Numbered from the stretch's first letter, positions 16,549 to 26,640 are shown. The stretch is 64,000 nt of DNA from UMGS1052 sp045580005 (GCA_045580005.1 JAZNMZ010000061.1:1-64000); one strand, 5' to 3'. The notes: generated by a model from the sequence alone, not told the origin. Numbers and translations are program-made.

Positions 16549-19500
16549 TTGAGAAAAATAGATGTTGTAACCGAGCTTTACAACAGAACATTGAAGGAGC
16601 TTACCTCAAGCCCTCGCGCATGGACGGATTTTCTTCATACTGCGGCGTATCAGTACAAGTATTCGTTTTCGGATCAAGTGCTGATCCATGCACAGCGCCC
16701 CGGCGCGATAGCCTGCGCGGAGCTTGAGGTGTGGAACAGATTCGGAAGATGGGTAAACAGAGGATCGCATGGCATTGCGCTAATAAGGGAGCGTGGCAGC
16801 CGCTCATCCCTTACCCATGTTTTCGATCTCAAGGATACACATCACAGAGACGATGTCCCCTTTAACATTTGGGATGCAACTCCCGAAACCTATAGCGATA
16901 TTTCGGAAGCACTTGAAAACAGATTCGGACACCTGCCGAAAAGGGACTCATTTGAGAATGCCGTTATCTCTGCCTGCGATAATATCTGCGAGGATAATTA
17001 TACCGACTACTTGGAGAATCTTAAGATGTCCGTCGAGGGCAGTTTTCTTGACGGTTATGACGAAGATAATCTCCGTGTAAATTTTCTGCCCATCCTTAAG
17101 TACAGCACCGCATATTCGGTACTGACCCGACTCGGATACAGAGGTGAGGACAGCTTGGATAAGGAAGATCTCGCTCCCTTGCGCGAGTTTAACACATCCG
17201 ATGTTATCAACATTCTCGGTACTGCATCTGCCGATCTATCGGAACTTTGCTTGCGAGAGATCGAGCGCACAGTTCGAGCATATGAGAAAAACAAAAATCG
17301 CACACTTGCGGCAAATGAAAATGTGCGGTATAATGATTCCGAAAATTCAAAAAATCATGAAAAAGGAGAAAAAGACAATGAGCATCGAGAAAATGCTGAA
17401 TTACAAGGCGGACGGGGAAGTTCTGATCCCCGACCTCAAGCTGCCCGAACAGACGAACTATCCCCTCGGGAAGTACGCGAAAATGAGACTCGAATTTCTC
17501 AAGAAGCATCGCAGGGGAACTTACACGACGCTCGTGACTCAGGCGAAGCTGAACGAGCATCTTCACGAGATCGAGGAAGCGGCGAAGATGCAGATCTCCG
17601 AGAGCATATTACAGATGGCACAGAGCCTTGGCGTGACGGAACAGATGAAAGCGGCAGATCAGATGAAGTGGGTACAGATGATGAGCAGCATCAAGCATTC
17701 GGCAGAGGAGGAAGTTTTGAAGAGCTTGATCTACGCTTGAGCGATGAAGATGACCCTTACTACTATGACGGCAAAGGGGTAGATCCCAAATATCTCGATA
17801 CAGAAGTAAAGGGCGACAAACCAATGCCCGACGAGCACACAATGATACTCATATTAAGACACGGTGACTACCTGCGTAAGAGCAAGGAAGAAATCGTGTC
17901 TTTTTTGAATTCCGAAGAAGATGAAGCCAAGCGAGCCGTCTTCGTAAGAAAGGCATATGAGATGGGACTTACGGGCGAGTTTTATCGCCCCGGAACAAAG
18001 GAATATCTCGGTTATCATGTAGAGCCGAGCGGACTTCTTATGTATGAAGGACACTTTTCGAACAATACGACAGAGATCAAATTCACATGGCAGCTTGTAG
18101 CCGATCTCATTCACGCTCTTGCAAAAGACGGTAAGTATCTTGATGAGCCGAAAGAGAAGATATCGCTATCGCCGTCGGAGATTGAAGGTGCATCGCTTAA
18201 GATCATCGAGAAACCCGCCGTCAAAACGCGAAATGAATTCACTTTTCCACAGTCCACCATCGACGAGTTCATCCGTATCGGCGGTTGCACGAGAAAAAGC
18301 ACGGAGCGAATTTACGGTTATTACCGCAGAGCAAATGATACCGCGGAGAATATTCAATTTTTGAGAGAAGAATATGAAACCGATAATGTAGGACTTGTCA
18401 TTGACGGTCGTAAAATGGCGGCTTCTTGGAATGACGAAGGAGTTACTATCGCCGAGGGCGAGAAAGTGGCCGGTGCTTGGCGAACGGTATTTCTCACTTG
18501 GGAGGATGTGGACAAACGGACACGCGAGCTCATAGAGCTCGGACAGTATATTTCGAGGGCTCAAGCGCAAACGGCAGAATCTATCTATGATGAGTCTGTA
18601 GCAAATAAGATAGCCGATCTGTATAGATATTATTTTAGTGACTTGCCGGATGAAAATAAAACCGCTTCAAGATTTGTTTGGCCGGAAATAACGGATTTTT
18701 ATACAGATATACTTCATGACTTTGATAAAGCGGAAGCTTTGTGCAATGAAATGGAGCGGAATATTAAAATCAAGGAGTCTCGAAACGCAAAGTATGCAAA
18801 TATTAATTCCCCAAGATATGTTCTGATGTTGGCCCGACAGTATTTGAGGGAGCCTATTGAGTTCAAAGAGGCCGATGAGTATTTATTACCGCAGAAGTTT
18901 TATATTACTCAAGATAGGATAATGAGCGTTCTTGCGGGACATCATCCGATCAGCGAAGGTAAATTCCGCGTATATTCCTTCTTCCTTAAAAACAAGGATA
19001 ATAAAAGCAGGGCGGATTTTTTGAAGAAGGAATACGGCATCGGCGGCAGTTATGACAGCAGAGTGAATAAGGAGTACAACAGCAAGGGACTTTGTATAGG
19101 GTATAGCAGTATTTTTGTAAATGAAAAAGTGCTGCTGAAATGGACTGATGTTGCAAAAAGGATCGATACCCTCATCCGAGAAGATAAATACTTGAGCAAG
19201 GAGGAACAAAACCTTCTTGATTGGTATGAGAAATGCCAGATCGCAAGTGCTATTCAAGGCTTTTACAGTAATCGCGGAATAGATGTAGAACGTCCGTATA
19301 AATATGATGACAAAGCATTTTTTGAGGATAAGAGAAAGGAGCTTCTTTCTCAAATAGATGCCCCCGAAAGGCTTGCGGAGATCTACAAAATGATGTGCGA
19401 TGTTTTTGAAACAGACACTCCGGATTCATATAACTATAACTATTATAAAGAGTGCTTGAAGGATGTGAGGGAATATGTAGCAGGGACTTACAACTTGTTT

Positions 19501-22500
19501 CCTTTTTCTCATTACCGCAGGAAGGCCGTTGAAAAAGCAGAAGCATCTACGGAGGAAGTCGCTGAAGAAGATCCCGCGATTGACATTGATCTTGACTCGC
19601 TTGACTATGATATAAGGCTCGGCACATGGGTCTATATAGACAATGATGAGCTTATCATACAGTCTATAACGAGTGAGGGCGTTGAGCTTGATGACGGCTC
19701 GATCTTTCCTGTAGAGCTTTCCTTTGATGAATTTCTTGAAAAGCTCCGCTCCAACCCCAAGAACGATCACTTGAAAAAGAGTGAAAATGTTGAGGTACTC
19801 GACGAGCCCGACCCTTCGAAAGAGAACACCGAGGCGTCCGAAAAGACAGACGAACTTGAAAGAGCAAAGCATCTTATTAACGATTACAGTATGTCTGAAT
19901 TCGGATATGAAGATACCTTTGAAGATCTTCATTCTATCGGTATCGGATATACCACAACAGAGGATGATGAGATATCCATTCAAGTCGAAGCCGACCTCAT
20001 AGATTTCAATGTTAAGGTCTATCTCGGCGAAGATCTTGTCGTTACAAGGCAGTACGGATCTCTAAAAGAGCTTAACGATGTTGAACTTGAAAATCTTGAT
20101 TTTGATTCTCTTATCTATATTGATGACGAGATCATAGAGGAATACAAGCGGAAACATGTAACTGAAACCGAGATCCCTGCAATGCAGGAAGCACCAAAGC
20201 CTATTGCCAAACGCGCGGGTGTTAAGTTTCATCCCGAGGTGGATGACGAGGACAGACTCGATCACAAGATCGACGCAAAGGATTTACCTTTGCGTGTGCC
20301 GAGCGATAAATACAGTCGCAATATTCGAGCTATTCGCCTGCTTCATACCCTTGATGAGGAAAACAGACTTGCTACGGAAAGTGAGCAAAAGCTCCTCGCA
20401 GATTACAGCGGATGGGGAGGTCTTGCAAATTGCTTTGATGAAGGTAACTCAAACTATGAGGAGCTTAAGTCGCTTCTTACCTATGAGGAATATAAAGCGG
20501 CAAGAGAATCGACATTGACTGCATTCTACACACCGCCCGTTGTTATCCAAGCGATATACAAAGCGCTCGCCAATATGGGATTTACTCGAGGCAATATCCT
20601 CGAGCCTTCCTGCGGTGTCGGTAACTTTATGGGACTTTTGCCCGAAAGCATGAGCGAAAGCAGAATATACGGTGTTGAGCTTGACGGTCTTTCGGGTAGG
20701 ATCGCGCAACAGCTTTATCAAAAACAAAATATAACCATCGGCGGTTTTGAAGAAACGGTATTTCCCGACAGCTTCTTTGATGTCGCTGTCGGTAATGTTC
20801 CTTTCGGACAGTTCAAGGTCGGGGATAGGAAGTATGATAAGTTCAACTTCCTTATTCACGACTATTTTTTTGCCAAAGCTCTTGACAAGGTTCGACCGGG
20901 CGGAGTAGTTGCTTTCATAACTTCAAAGGGAACTATGGACAAGGAAAATCCCGCAGTAAGAAAGTATATCGCGCAGAGAGCGGAGCTTATAGGCGCTATT
21001 CGCTTGCCAGACAATGCTTTCAAGAGTGCGGGAACAGAGGTCGTTTCGGATATCATCTTCCTACAAAAGAGAGACAGAGTGATCGAAACCGAGCCCGATT
21101 GGGTGCATCTCGGTCAAGATGCAAACGGCATACCAATGAATCAATACTTCGTGGATAACCCCGAAATGATACTCGGAGATATTGTTATGCGTTCAGGCCC
21201 ATACGGCCCCGAACCGACATGCAAGGCTTACGAAGGGCATGACCTCGGTGAACTCCTTTCGGAAGCAGTAAGCAATATTCATGCCGAAATATCCGAGGCG
21301 GATATAGCCGAGCTTGAAGAAGATCCGAACAGCATTCCCGCTGACCCCAATGTAAAGAACTACTCATACACCATCGTAGATGGCAATGTTTATTTCCGTC
21401 AGGACAGCGTTATGAGTAAGGTCGAAACATCTGTCACGGGAGAGAATCGCATAAAGGGCATGATAGGCATAAGAGACACCGTTCGCGAACTTATCGATGC
21501 TCAACTTAAAGATCTTCCCGATTATACCATAACGGGACTTCGGGAAAAGCTCAATTCACAATACGATGCTTTTACCGCGAAGTACGGCCTTATAAACAGC
21601 AGGGGTAACGAGTCTGCATTTGAGGATGACAGCTCATATTTCCTCCTTTCCTCGCTTGAAATACTTAACGAAGATAAAGGGCTTGAGCGCAAGGCGGATA
21701 TGTTCACCAAGCGCACGATCAAGCCCTATGTTAAGATCGAACATGTCGATCTCGCGAGTGAAGCGCTCGCGGTATCACTTTCCGAAAAGGCAGGCATAGA
21801 TATTGAATTTATGTCCGTACTTACGGGCAAGACGGAGGATGAAATATATGAGGAGCTTAAGGGCGTTATCTTCCTAAATCCCGAAGAAAGTGCCATTTTG
21901 AACAAGCCTAAATACCTTACCGCCGATGAGTACCTCTCGGGCAATGTTCGCGAAAAACTCGCAAGAGCAAGACGAATGGTAGATGAAGGCTTTGAGGAAT
22001 ATTCGGTCAATGTAGATGCTCTTGAGGCAATTCAACCCAAAGATCTGACCGCGGCCGAGATCGGTATCAAACTCGGAGCAACATGGATACCACCCGAAAT
22101 AATAAAGCAATTCGTGTTTGACCTTTTGTCAACTCCTTCGTGGGCAAGGTGGCACATTGATGTTAAATATCTCCCGCAGACTGCTCAATGGTTCATTACC
22201 GAAAAGTCGAGGGACGACGACAATGTTCGAGCCTTGACCGTTTACGGAACGAGCCGTGTCAACGCATATGAGATCATCGAGGAAACTCTGAATCTCAAAG
22301 ATGTAAGGGTACTTGATAAGAAGCTATGCAATGACGGAGTCGAGCGGTATGTATTAAACAAGAAGGAAACCACGGTAGCACAGGGCAAGCAGGAGGAGAT
22401 CAAACGCGCCTTTGAGGAGTGGGCGTGGAAAGACCCCGAGAGGCGTGAAAAGCTCTGCAAGCTTTACAATGAAAAGTTCAATTCCACAAGACCGCGTACT

Positions 22501-25068
22501 TATGACGGAAGCCATATAAAATACTTCGGTATGAATCCCGAGATCACGCTTCGCAAGCATCAGACCGACGCCGTAGCGAGAATAATGTACGGCGGAAACA
22601 CTCTCTTGGGTCATGTAGTAGGCGCAGGTAAGACCTTTACTATGGTCGCGGCGGCGCAGGAAATGAAGAGACTCGGTCTGTGTAATAAGTCTATGTTTGT
22701 TGTTCCGAATCATCTCATTGAACAATGGGCGGCCGAATATCTCCAACTCTATCCGTCGGCCAATATTCTTGTTGCCACAAAGAAAGACTTTGAGAAGAAG
22801 AACCGAAAGAAGTTCTGCGCAAGGATCGCAACGGGCGATTATGATGCGGTCATCATAGGTCATTCGCAATTTGAAAAGATACCCGTTTCGATCGTAAGAC
22901 AACAGAGGATGCTTCGGGAAGAGATCAACGAAATAGTAAAATGTATGTCGGAACTCAAGGGTCAGCGGGGAGAAAGAATTACCGTAAAGGCACTTGAAAG
23001 AAGCAAAAAACAGCTTGAGCATAAGCTTGAAAAGCTAAACGATCAGACTCGAAAGGACAATGTCGTATGTTTCGAGGAACTCGGAGTTGACCGTCTCTTT
23101 GTTGATGAAGCGCACTTCTACAAGAATCTTTTCTGCTACACCAAGATGCGAAATGTATCGGGAATAGCACAGACCGAAGCGCAGAAGTCTGCCGATCTGT
23201 ATATGAAGTGCCGCTATCTCGATGAAGTTACGGGTAACAAGGGAGTCATCTTTGCAACGGGAACTCCAATATCCAACTCTATGGTTGAGCTTTATACGAT
23301 GCAGAGATATTTACAGTATGACGAGCTCAAACGGCGAGGTCTTTCGGCATTTGATGCTTGGGCATCCACCTTCGGTGAAACGATCACGGCAATAGAGCTT
23401 GCGCCCGACGGTAGCGGTTACAGAGCAAAAACGCGCTTTGCGAAGTTCTTCAATATCCCCGAGCTTATGGCAATGTTCAAGCAGGTCGCGGATATCCAAA
23501 CTGCGGATATGCTCGATCTTCCCGTCCCGAAAGCAAATTACGGTATCGTAAAAGTTCCCGCTACGGAGATACAGAAGAAACTTGTGGAGTCGTTTGCAAA
23601 GAGAGCGGAGAAAATCCACAATGGGTTGGTAAGCAGCGATGAGGATAATATGCTTCTTGTCACCAATGACGGCAGAAAAGCCGCGCTCGATCAGCGACTT
23701 ATAAATCCTATGTTCGACGATGACGAGAACAGCAAGGTAAACGCTTGCGTTCGAGAGATCTACGAAACATGGAAGAACGGCTCTGAAATGAAGCTGACAC
23801 AGTTGGTCTTCTGCGACCAATCCACTCCGAAGAACGACGGGAAGTTCAATGTGTATGATGACATCCGCGAAAAGCTCGTAGCATTGGGTATTCCTCGTGA
23901 TGAGATAGTATTCATCCATTCCGCCAAGACCGATGCGCAAAAGAAAGAGCTTTTCAAAAAGGTAAGGGCCGGTCAGGTAAGAATACTTATGGGTTCGACC
24001 TTCAAAATGGGCGCAGGTACGAATGTGCAAAGGCTCTTGAAGCGGACGCATGACCTTGACTGTCCGTGGAGACCTTCGGATCTCGAACAGAGAGCGGGAA
24101 GGATCGTAAGACAAGGCAATCTCAATCCCGAGGTGGATATTTCGAGATATGTAACAGAGGGAACTTTTGATGCTTATCTGTACCAAATGGTAGAAACGAA
24201 GCAGAGATTCATATCGCAGATCATGACTTCCAAAGACCCCGTAAGAAGTGCGGAAGATGTCGATGAAACGGCACTCTCCTATGCGGAGATAAAGGCACTT
24301 GCAAGCGGAAATTCCATGATAATAGAGAAGATGCAGCTTGATGCGGATGTTGCAAAGCTCCGTCTCCAAAGGTCTTCTTACAACTCGGGGATCTTCGATC
24401 TTCAGGACAAGTTAAGCAAGGTGTTCCCCAAGGATATTAAAGAGGAGGAGGCCCGAATTTCGGGCTTGGAGGCGGACATTATAACAGCCCAAGAAAGTAC
24501 CCATCCAAACGAAAAAGGCTTCTCTCCGGCCGTTATAATGGGCGTGGAGTACACTGAAAAGGCCGAGGCCGGCAAGAAAATTCTTGAGGTGTGCAAGCGC
24601 ATCACCAACCCAGAGGCAAGACCTCTCGGAGAGTATCGCGGGTTTCAAATGGAGATCGGATTCGATACAGCACAGAAGGAATTCTTCATTAAGCTCATAG
24701 GAAAGCTCCGATATACGATCTCTCTCGGAAACGATGCAAACGGTATCATTCAAAGACTTGACAACGGTATCGGCAGTTTGCAGGGAAGGCTTGAAAAGTG
24801 CCGCGAAGCTCTTGCAGAGCTTCATAAGCAGGTAAAGATAGCAGAGGAGGAGGTAACAAAGCCTTTCCCGCGCGAGGAGGAGCTTAACGAAAAGTTATCT
24901 CGCCTCGATTATCTCAATTCTCAACTTAATATGGATAGGCGCGAAAATGAGATAGCCGATGAAACTCCCGAACAAGACGGAGCGGACGAAACCGCGCCCG
25001 AAGTCAACGAAGAACCTACCGAAGAAAGAGAAGACAATGAGCGCGATTATGACCGCGACGAGAGGTGA
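16549..25068 (+). CDS. Large N6-adenine methylase / SNF2-like helicase protein
   Basis: A 2,839-residue protein of the type carried by many Bacillota conjugative elements, probably protecting or processing transferred DNA. The N-terminus (about 1-130) resembles the ArdC/LtrC ssDNA-binding domain. A disordered charged linker (about 255-410) and several repeated LPD-like modules follow. The methylase has ILEPSCGVGNFMG near 1350 and an NVPF catalytic motif near 1414 (NPPF variant). The helicase has GHVVGAGKT near 2024, VDEAH near 2184, ATGTPISNS, and QRAGRIVRQGN near 2513. The start is TTG, coupled to a 10-codon frame that ends TTGA, with AAAGGTG upstream. The linker DNA also encodes a TnpV-like protein in the +1 frame. 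Confidence 0.9.
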   Translation: MRKIDVVTELYNRTLKELTSSPRAWTDFLHTAAYQYKYSFSDQVLIHAQRPGAIACAELEVWNRFGRWVNRGSHGIALIRERGSRSSLTHVFDLKDTHHRDDVPFNIWDATPETYSDISEALENRFGHLPKRDSFENAVISACDNICEDNYTDYLENLKMSVEGSFLDGYDEDNLRVNFLPILKYSTAYSVLTRLGYRGEDSLDKEDLAPLREFNTSDVINILGTASADLSELCLREIERTVRAYEKNKNRTLAANENVRYNDSENSKNHEKGEKDNEHRENAELQGGRGSSDPRPQAARTDELSPREVRENETRISQEASQGNLHDARDSGEAERASSRDRGSGEDADLREHITDGTEPWRDGTDESGRSDEVGTDDEQHQAFGRGGSFEELDLRLSDEDDPYYYDGKGVDPKYLDTEVKGDKPMPDEHTMILILRHGDYLRKSKEEIVSFLNSEEDEAKRAVFVRKAYEMGLTGEFYRPGTKEYLGYHVEPSGLLMYEGHFSNNTTEIKFTWQLVADLIHALAKDGKYLDEPKEKISLSPSEIEGASLKIIEKPAVKTRNEFTFPQSTIDEFIRIGGCTRKSTERIYGYYRRANDTAENIQFLREEYETDNVGLVIDGRKMAASWNDEGVTIAEGEKVAGAWRTVFLTWEDVDKRTRELIELGQYISRAQAQTAESIYDESVANKIADLYRYYFSDLPDENKTASRFVWPEITDFYTDILHDFDKAEALCNEMERNIKIKESRNAKYANINSPRYVLMLARQYLREPIEFKEADEYLLPQKFYITQDRIMSVLAGHHPISEGKFRVYSFFLKNKDNKSRADFLKKEYGIGGSYDSRVNKEYNSKGLCIGYSSIFVNEKVLLKWTDVAKRIDTLIREDKYLSKEEQNLLDWYEKCQIASAIQGFYSNRGIDVERPYKYDDKAFFEDKRKELLSQIDAPERLAEIYKMMCDVFETDTPDSYNYNYYKECLKDVREYVAGTYNLFPFSHYRRKAVEKAEASTEEVAEEDPAIDIDLDSLDYDIRLGTWVYIDNDELIIQSITSEGVELDDGSIFPVELSFDEFLEKLRSNPKNDHLKKSENVEVLDEPDPSKENTEASEKTDELERAKHLINDYSMSEFGYEDTFEDLHSIGIGYTTTEDDEISIQVEADLIDFNVKVYLGEDLVVTRQYGSLKELNDVELENLDFDSLIYIDDEIIEEYKRKHVTETEIPAMQEAPKPIAKRAGVKFHPEVDDEDRLDHKIDAKDLPLRVPSDKYSRNIRAIRLLHTLDEENRLATESEQKLLADYSGWGGLANCFDEGNSNYEELKSLLTYEEYKAARESTLTAFYTPPVVIQAIYKALANMGFTRGNILEPSCGVGNFMGLLPESMSESRIYGVELDGLSGRIAQQLYQKQNITIGGFEETVFPDSFFDVAVGNVPFGQFKVGDRKYDKFNFLIHDYFFAKALDKVRPGGVVAFITSKGTMDKENPAVRKYIAQRAELIGAIRLPDNAFKSAGTEVVSDIIFLQKRDRVIETEPDWVHLGQDANGIPMNQYFVDNPEMILGDIVMRSGPYGPEPTCKAYEGHDLGELLSEAVSNIHAEISEADIAELEEDPNSIPADPNVKNYSYTIVDGNVYFRQDSVMSKVETSVTGENRIKGMIGIRDTVRELIDAQLKDLPDYTITGLREKLNSQYDAFTAKYGLINSRGNESAFEDDSSYFLLSSLEILNEDKGLERKADMFTKRTIKPYVKIEHVDLASEALAVSLSEKAGIDIEFMSVLTGKTEDEIYEELKGVIFLNPEESAILNKPKYLTADEYLSGNVREKLARARRMVDEGFEEYSVNVDALEAIQPKDLTAAEIGIKLGATWIPPEIIKQFVFDLLSTPSWARWHIDVKYLPQTAQWFITEKSRDDDNVRALTVYGTSRVNAYEIIEETLNLKDVRVLDKKLCNDGVERYVLNKKETTVAQGKQEEIKRAFEEWAWKDPERREKLCKLYNEKFNSTRPRTYDGSHIKYFGMNPEITLRKHQTDAVARIMYGGNTLLGHVVGAGKTFTMVAAAQEMKRLGLCNKSMFVVPNHLIEQWAAEYLQLYPSANILVATKKDFEKKNRKKFCARIATGDYDAVIIGHSQFEKIPVSIVRQQRMLREEINEIVKCMSELKGQRGERITVKALERSKKQLEHKLEKLNDQTRKDNVVCFEELGVDRLFVDEAHFYKNLFCYTKMRNVSGIAQTEAQKSADLYMKCRYLDEVTGNKGVIFATGTPISNSMVELYTMQRYLQYDELKRRGLSAFDAWASTFGETITAIELAPDGSGYRAKTRFAKFFNIPELMAMFKQVADIQTADMLDLPVPKANYGIVKVPATEIQKKLVESFAKRAEKIHNGLVSSDEDNMLLVTNDGRKAALDQRLINPMFDDDENSKVNACVREIYETWKNGSEMKLTQLVFCDQSTPKNDGKFNVYDDIREKLVALGIPRDEIVFIHSAKTDAQKKELFKKVRAGQVRILMGSTFKMGAGTNVQRLLKRTHDLDCPWRPSDLEQRAGRIVRQGNLNPEVDISRYVTEGTFDAYLYQMVETKQRFISQIMTSKDPVRSAEDVDETALSYAEIKALASGNSMIIEKMQLDADVAKLRLQRSSYNSGIFDLQDKLSKVFPKDIKEEEARISGLEADIITAQESTHPNEKGFSPAVIMGVEYTEKAEAGKKILEVCKRITNPEARPLGEYRGFQMEIGFDTAQKEFFIKLIGKLRYTISLGNDANGIIQRLDNGIGSLQGRLEKCREALAELHKQVKIAEEEVTKPFPREEELNEKLSRLDYLNSQLNMDRRENEIADETPEQDGADETAPEVNEEPTEEREDNERDYDRDER
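17378..17740 (+). CDS. tnpV: TnpV-like protein overprinted inside the helicase gene
   Basis: The 120-residue frame starts MSIEKMLNYKADGEVLIPDL and has DLKLPEQTNYPLGKYAKMR, AQSLGVTEQMKAADQMKWV and SSIKHSAEEEVLKSLIY. That is the full length and order of the TnpV family known from Tn4451/Tn4453-type clostridial transposons. It lies in the +1 frame relative to the helicase gene, wholly inside it, with its own ribosome binding site AAAAGGAGA at 17360-17368. The enclosing frame over the same bases is a disordered R/E/D/G/S-rich linker, as expected for overprinting. Its biochemical role is not known to me. Confidence 0.8.
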   Translation: MSIEKMLNYKADGEVLIPDLKLPEQTNYPLGKYAKMRLEFLKKHRRGTYTTLVTQAKLNEHLHEIEEAAKMQISESILQMAQSLGVTEQMKAADQMKWVQMMSSIKHSAEEEVLKSLIYA

Positions 25069-25186
25069 AAAACCATATAGACTCATTTTGGCAAGCAGAA
25101 AAGGACGCTTCGGAAAAGCATTATGCGGGGAAAACTACCGTCAATGGTCTGATTTCATTTTGTTCAAAAAATATATGCTATTATGA
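25037..25186 (+). CDS. Small basic protein overlapping the helicase 3' end (49 aa)
   Basis: The frame MSAIMTATRGEKPYRLILAS...FILFKKYMLL begins 32 bases before the helicase stop in another frame. AAGAGAAGACA precedes the ATG, the same pattern as the start of the nested tnpV. The amino-acid pattern looks coding (no stop, mixed composition). It may be the remnant of a longer gene cut off by insertion of the ATPase cargo, or a genuine small protein. No function is known. Confidence 0.45.
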   Translation: MSAIMTATRGEKPYRLILASRKGRFGKALCGENYRQWSDFILFKKYMLL

Positions 25187-25196
25187 GAATAACACC

Positions 25197-25248
25197 TTGA
25201 CAAAAAGCAAATATTATGATAAAATATGATAAATCATAGATTATCATA
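25197..25248 (+). promoter_or_regulatory. Promoter with overlapping palindrome for the AAA ATPase gene
   Basis: TTGACA (25197-25202), a 17-base spacer and TAAAAT (25220-25225) form a strong sigma-A promoter. TATGATAA (25225-25232) and TTATCATA (25241-25248) form an inverted repeat over and just after the -10 box, a likely operator. The gene thus has its own control rather than reading through from the helicase operon. Confidence 0.65.
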
Positions 25249-25266
25249 AAATTCAAGGAGGACACT

Positions 25267-26493
25267 ATGGCATATATCACACGAGAGCTTGAAAGAAAGT
25301 TCTTGAAGCTCAATGATTTTTTTAAGGTCATTCTTGTGACGGGAGCAAGACAGGTCGGCAAAACAACGATGATGAAGCACTTGGCAGAAGGAACGGACAG
25401 AACTTATGTAACGATGGACAATTCAATGGCAAGGGCGCTTGCGCAGTCCGATCCTGTTCTGTTCTTCCAAACCTACAAGCCGCCGATCCTCATTGATGAG
25501 GTGCAGAAGGCTCCCGAGCTTTTTGAGCAGATCAAGGTCATTTGCGACGAGAGTGACGAAAAGGGTCTGATATGGCTGACGGGTTCACAACAGTACAAGA
25601 TGATGGAAAAGGTGCGTGAGACGCTTGCCGGAAGAATAGGAATTCTTGAACTGTACAGCCTATCGGCAAGAGAGAAGGCAGGACTTGTATTTGATGCGGA
25701 GTTGGATTTTTCACTTGCCACCTTACAAGCAAGGCAACGCAGTCTTCCCAAGAATGATGTTGTGCAGGTGTTCAATCACATTTGGGAGGGCGGTATGCCG
25801 CAGGTGCAGGGTGTTGATGACGAGCTTCGGCAAGAGTATTTTAATTCCTATATTGACACTTATCTTATGCGTGATGTTGCCGAAGCGGGAGGCATTACCG
25901 ATGCTGTACGCTTCCGCAAATTCCTTGTCGGCTGTGCCTCGCTTGTTTCGGAGCAGGTCAATTATACAACACTTGCCGAATCTGCCGATATCGCACAGTC
26001 AACTGCAAAGGAATGGTTGAGGGTTCTTGTAGGACTGCATATAGTCTATTTGCTCGCGCCTTATTCAAACAATGAATTAAAGCGACTCAGCAAAACACCG
26101 AAGCTCTATTTCTGCGATACGGGACTTTGTGCATTCCTCTCCATGTGGCTGACCGCAGACACATTGAGAAACGGTGCGGCAAACGGACATTACTATGAGA
26201 ACTATGTAGTAATGGAGCTTGTGAAGAATTACGCCTATGCAAAGTCTAAAGTCAACATCACTTATTTCAGAGATTCCAACGCAAAGGAAATAGATGTCTT
26301 CGTTGAAGAAAACAATATTATTCACCCGCTCGAGATCAAAAAGAGTGCGTCCCCAGATCGCCGAGAAGTCAAGAAATACAGCGTGATCGACAAGGCATCC
26401 CTGATTCGAGGAAATGGCGGCATCATTTGCATGTGCGAAGAACCGATACCGATCGATGCGGATAACTGTTTTATCCCGAGTAATCTGATCTAA
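25267..26493 (+). CDS. AAA ATPase with DUF4143 (cargo)
   Basis: A 408-residue ATPase of the archaeal-type AAA/DUF4143 group. P-loop GARQVGKTT lies near residue 20-28, Walker B as ILIDEVQKAPE near 76, and sensor-like WLTGSQQ near 98. The C-terminal DUF4143 part contains a degraded PD-(D/E)xK-like pattern (KEIDVFVEE...HPLEIKK). Such genes are widespread in gut Bacillota and often repeated. The cellular role is not established. Promoter, terminator and position mark it as an insertion between the helicase and the polymerase operon. Confidence 0.82.
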   Translation: MAYITRELERKFLKLNDFFKVILVTGARQVGKTTMMKHLAEGTDRTYVTMDNSMARALAQSDPVLFFQTYKPPILIDEVQKAPELFEQIKVICDESDEKGLIWLTGSQQYKMMEKVRETLAGRIGILELYSLSAREKAGLVFDAELDFSLATLQARQRSLPKNDVVQVFNHIWEGGMPQVQGVDDELRQEYFNSYIDTYLMRDVAEAGGITDAVRFRKFLVGCASLVSEQVNYTTLAESADIAQSTAKEWLRVLVGLHIVYLLAPYSNNELKRLSKTPKLYFCDTGLCAFLSMWLTADTLRNGAANGHYYENYVVMELVKNYAYAKSKVNITYFRDSNAKEIDVFVEENNIIHPLEIKKSASPDRREVKKYSVIDKASLIRGNGGIICMCEEPIPIDADNCFIPSNLI

Positions 26494-26506
26494 CCGAATA
26501 CAAACA

Positions 26507-26545
26507 AAATGAAAGCATCTCTTCGCGAGGTGCTTTCATTATTTG
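26507..26545 (+). terminator. Terminator after the AAA ATPase gene
   Basis: TGAAAGCATCTC pairs with GAGGTGCTTTCA around a TTCGC loop, followed by TTATTTG. Confidence 0.75.
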
Positions 26546-26584
26546 AAAAACAACACGCATAAATATTTTTATCTCTTTGAACAT

Positions 26585-26640
26585 TGACAAACGAGCGTTT
26601 GAGAAATAAGCGTTTGACAATATTATATGAAAATCACATT
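26585..26640 (+). promoter_or_regulatory. Orphan promoter-like segment with CAAACG-AG-CGTTTG palindrome
   Basis: A perfect palindrome CAAACGAGCGTTTG at 26588-26601 follows one TTGACA, and a second TTGACA lies about ten bases later. The half-site spacing AAC-N4-GTT resembles a Gram-positive LexA box, but the outer bases differ. No forward gene follows, as only reverse-strand genes lie to the right. It may be a remnant. Confidence 0.35.

Noticed and set aside
22354..24369. Long reverse frames (222 and 352 codons) opposite the helicase gene
   Set aside because: They mirror conserved helicase motifs on the other strand, lack ribosome binding sites and have no recognisable domain. Long antisense frames are common over codon-biased genes.
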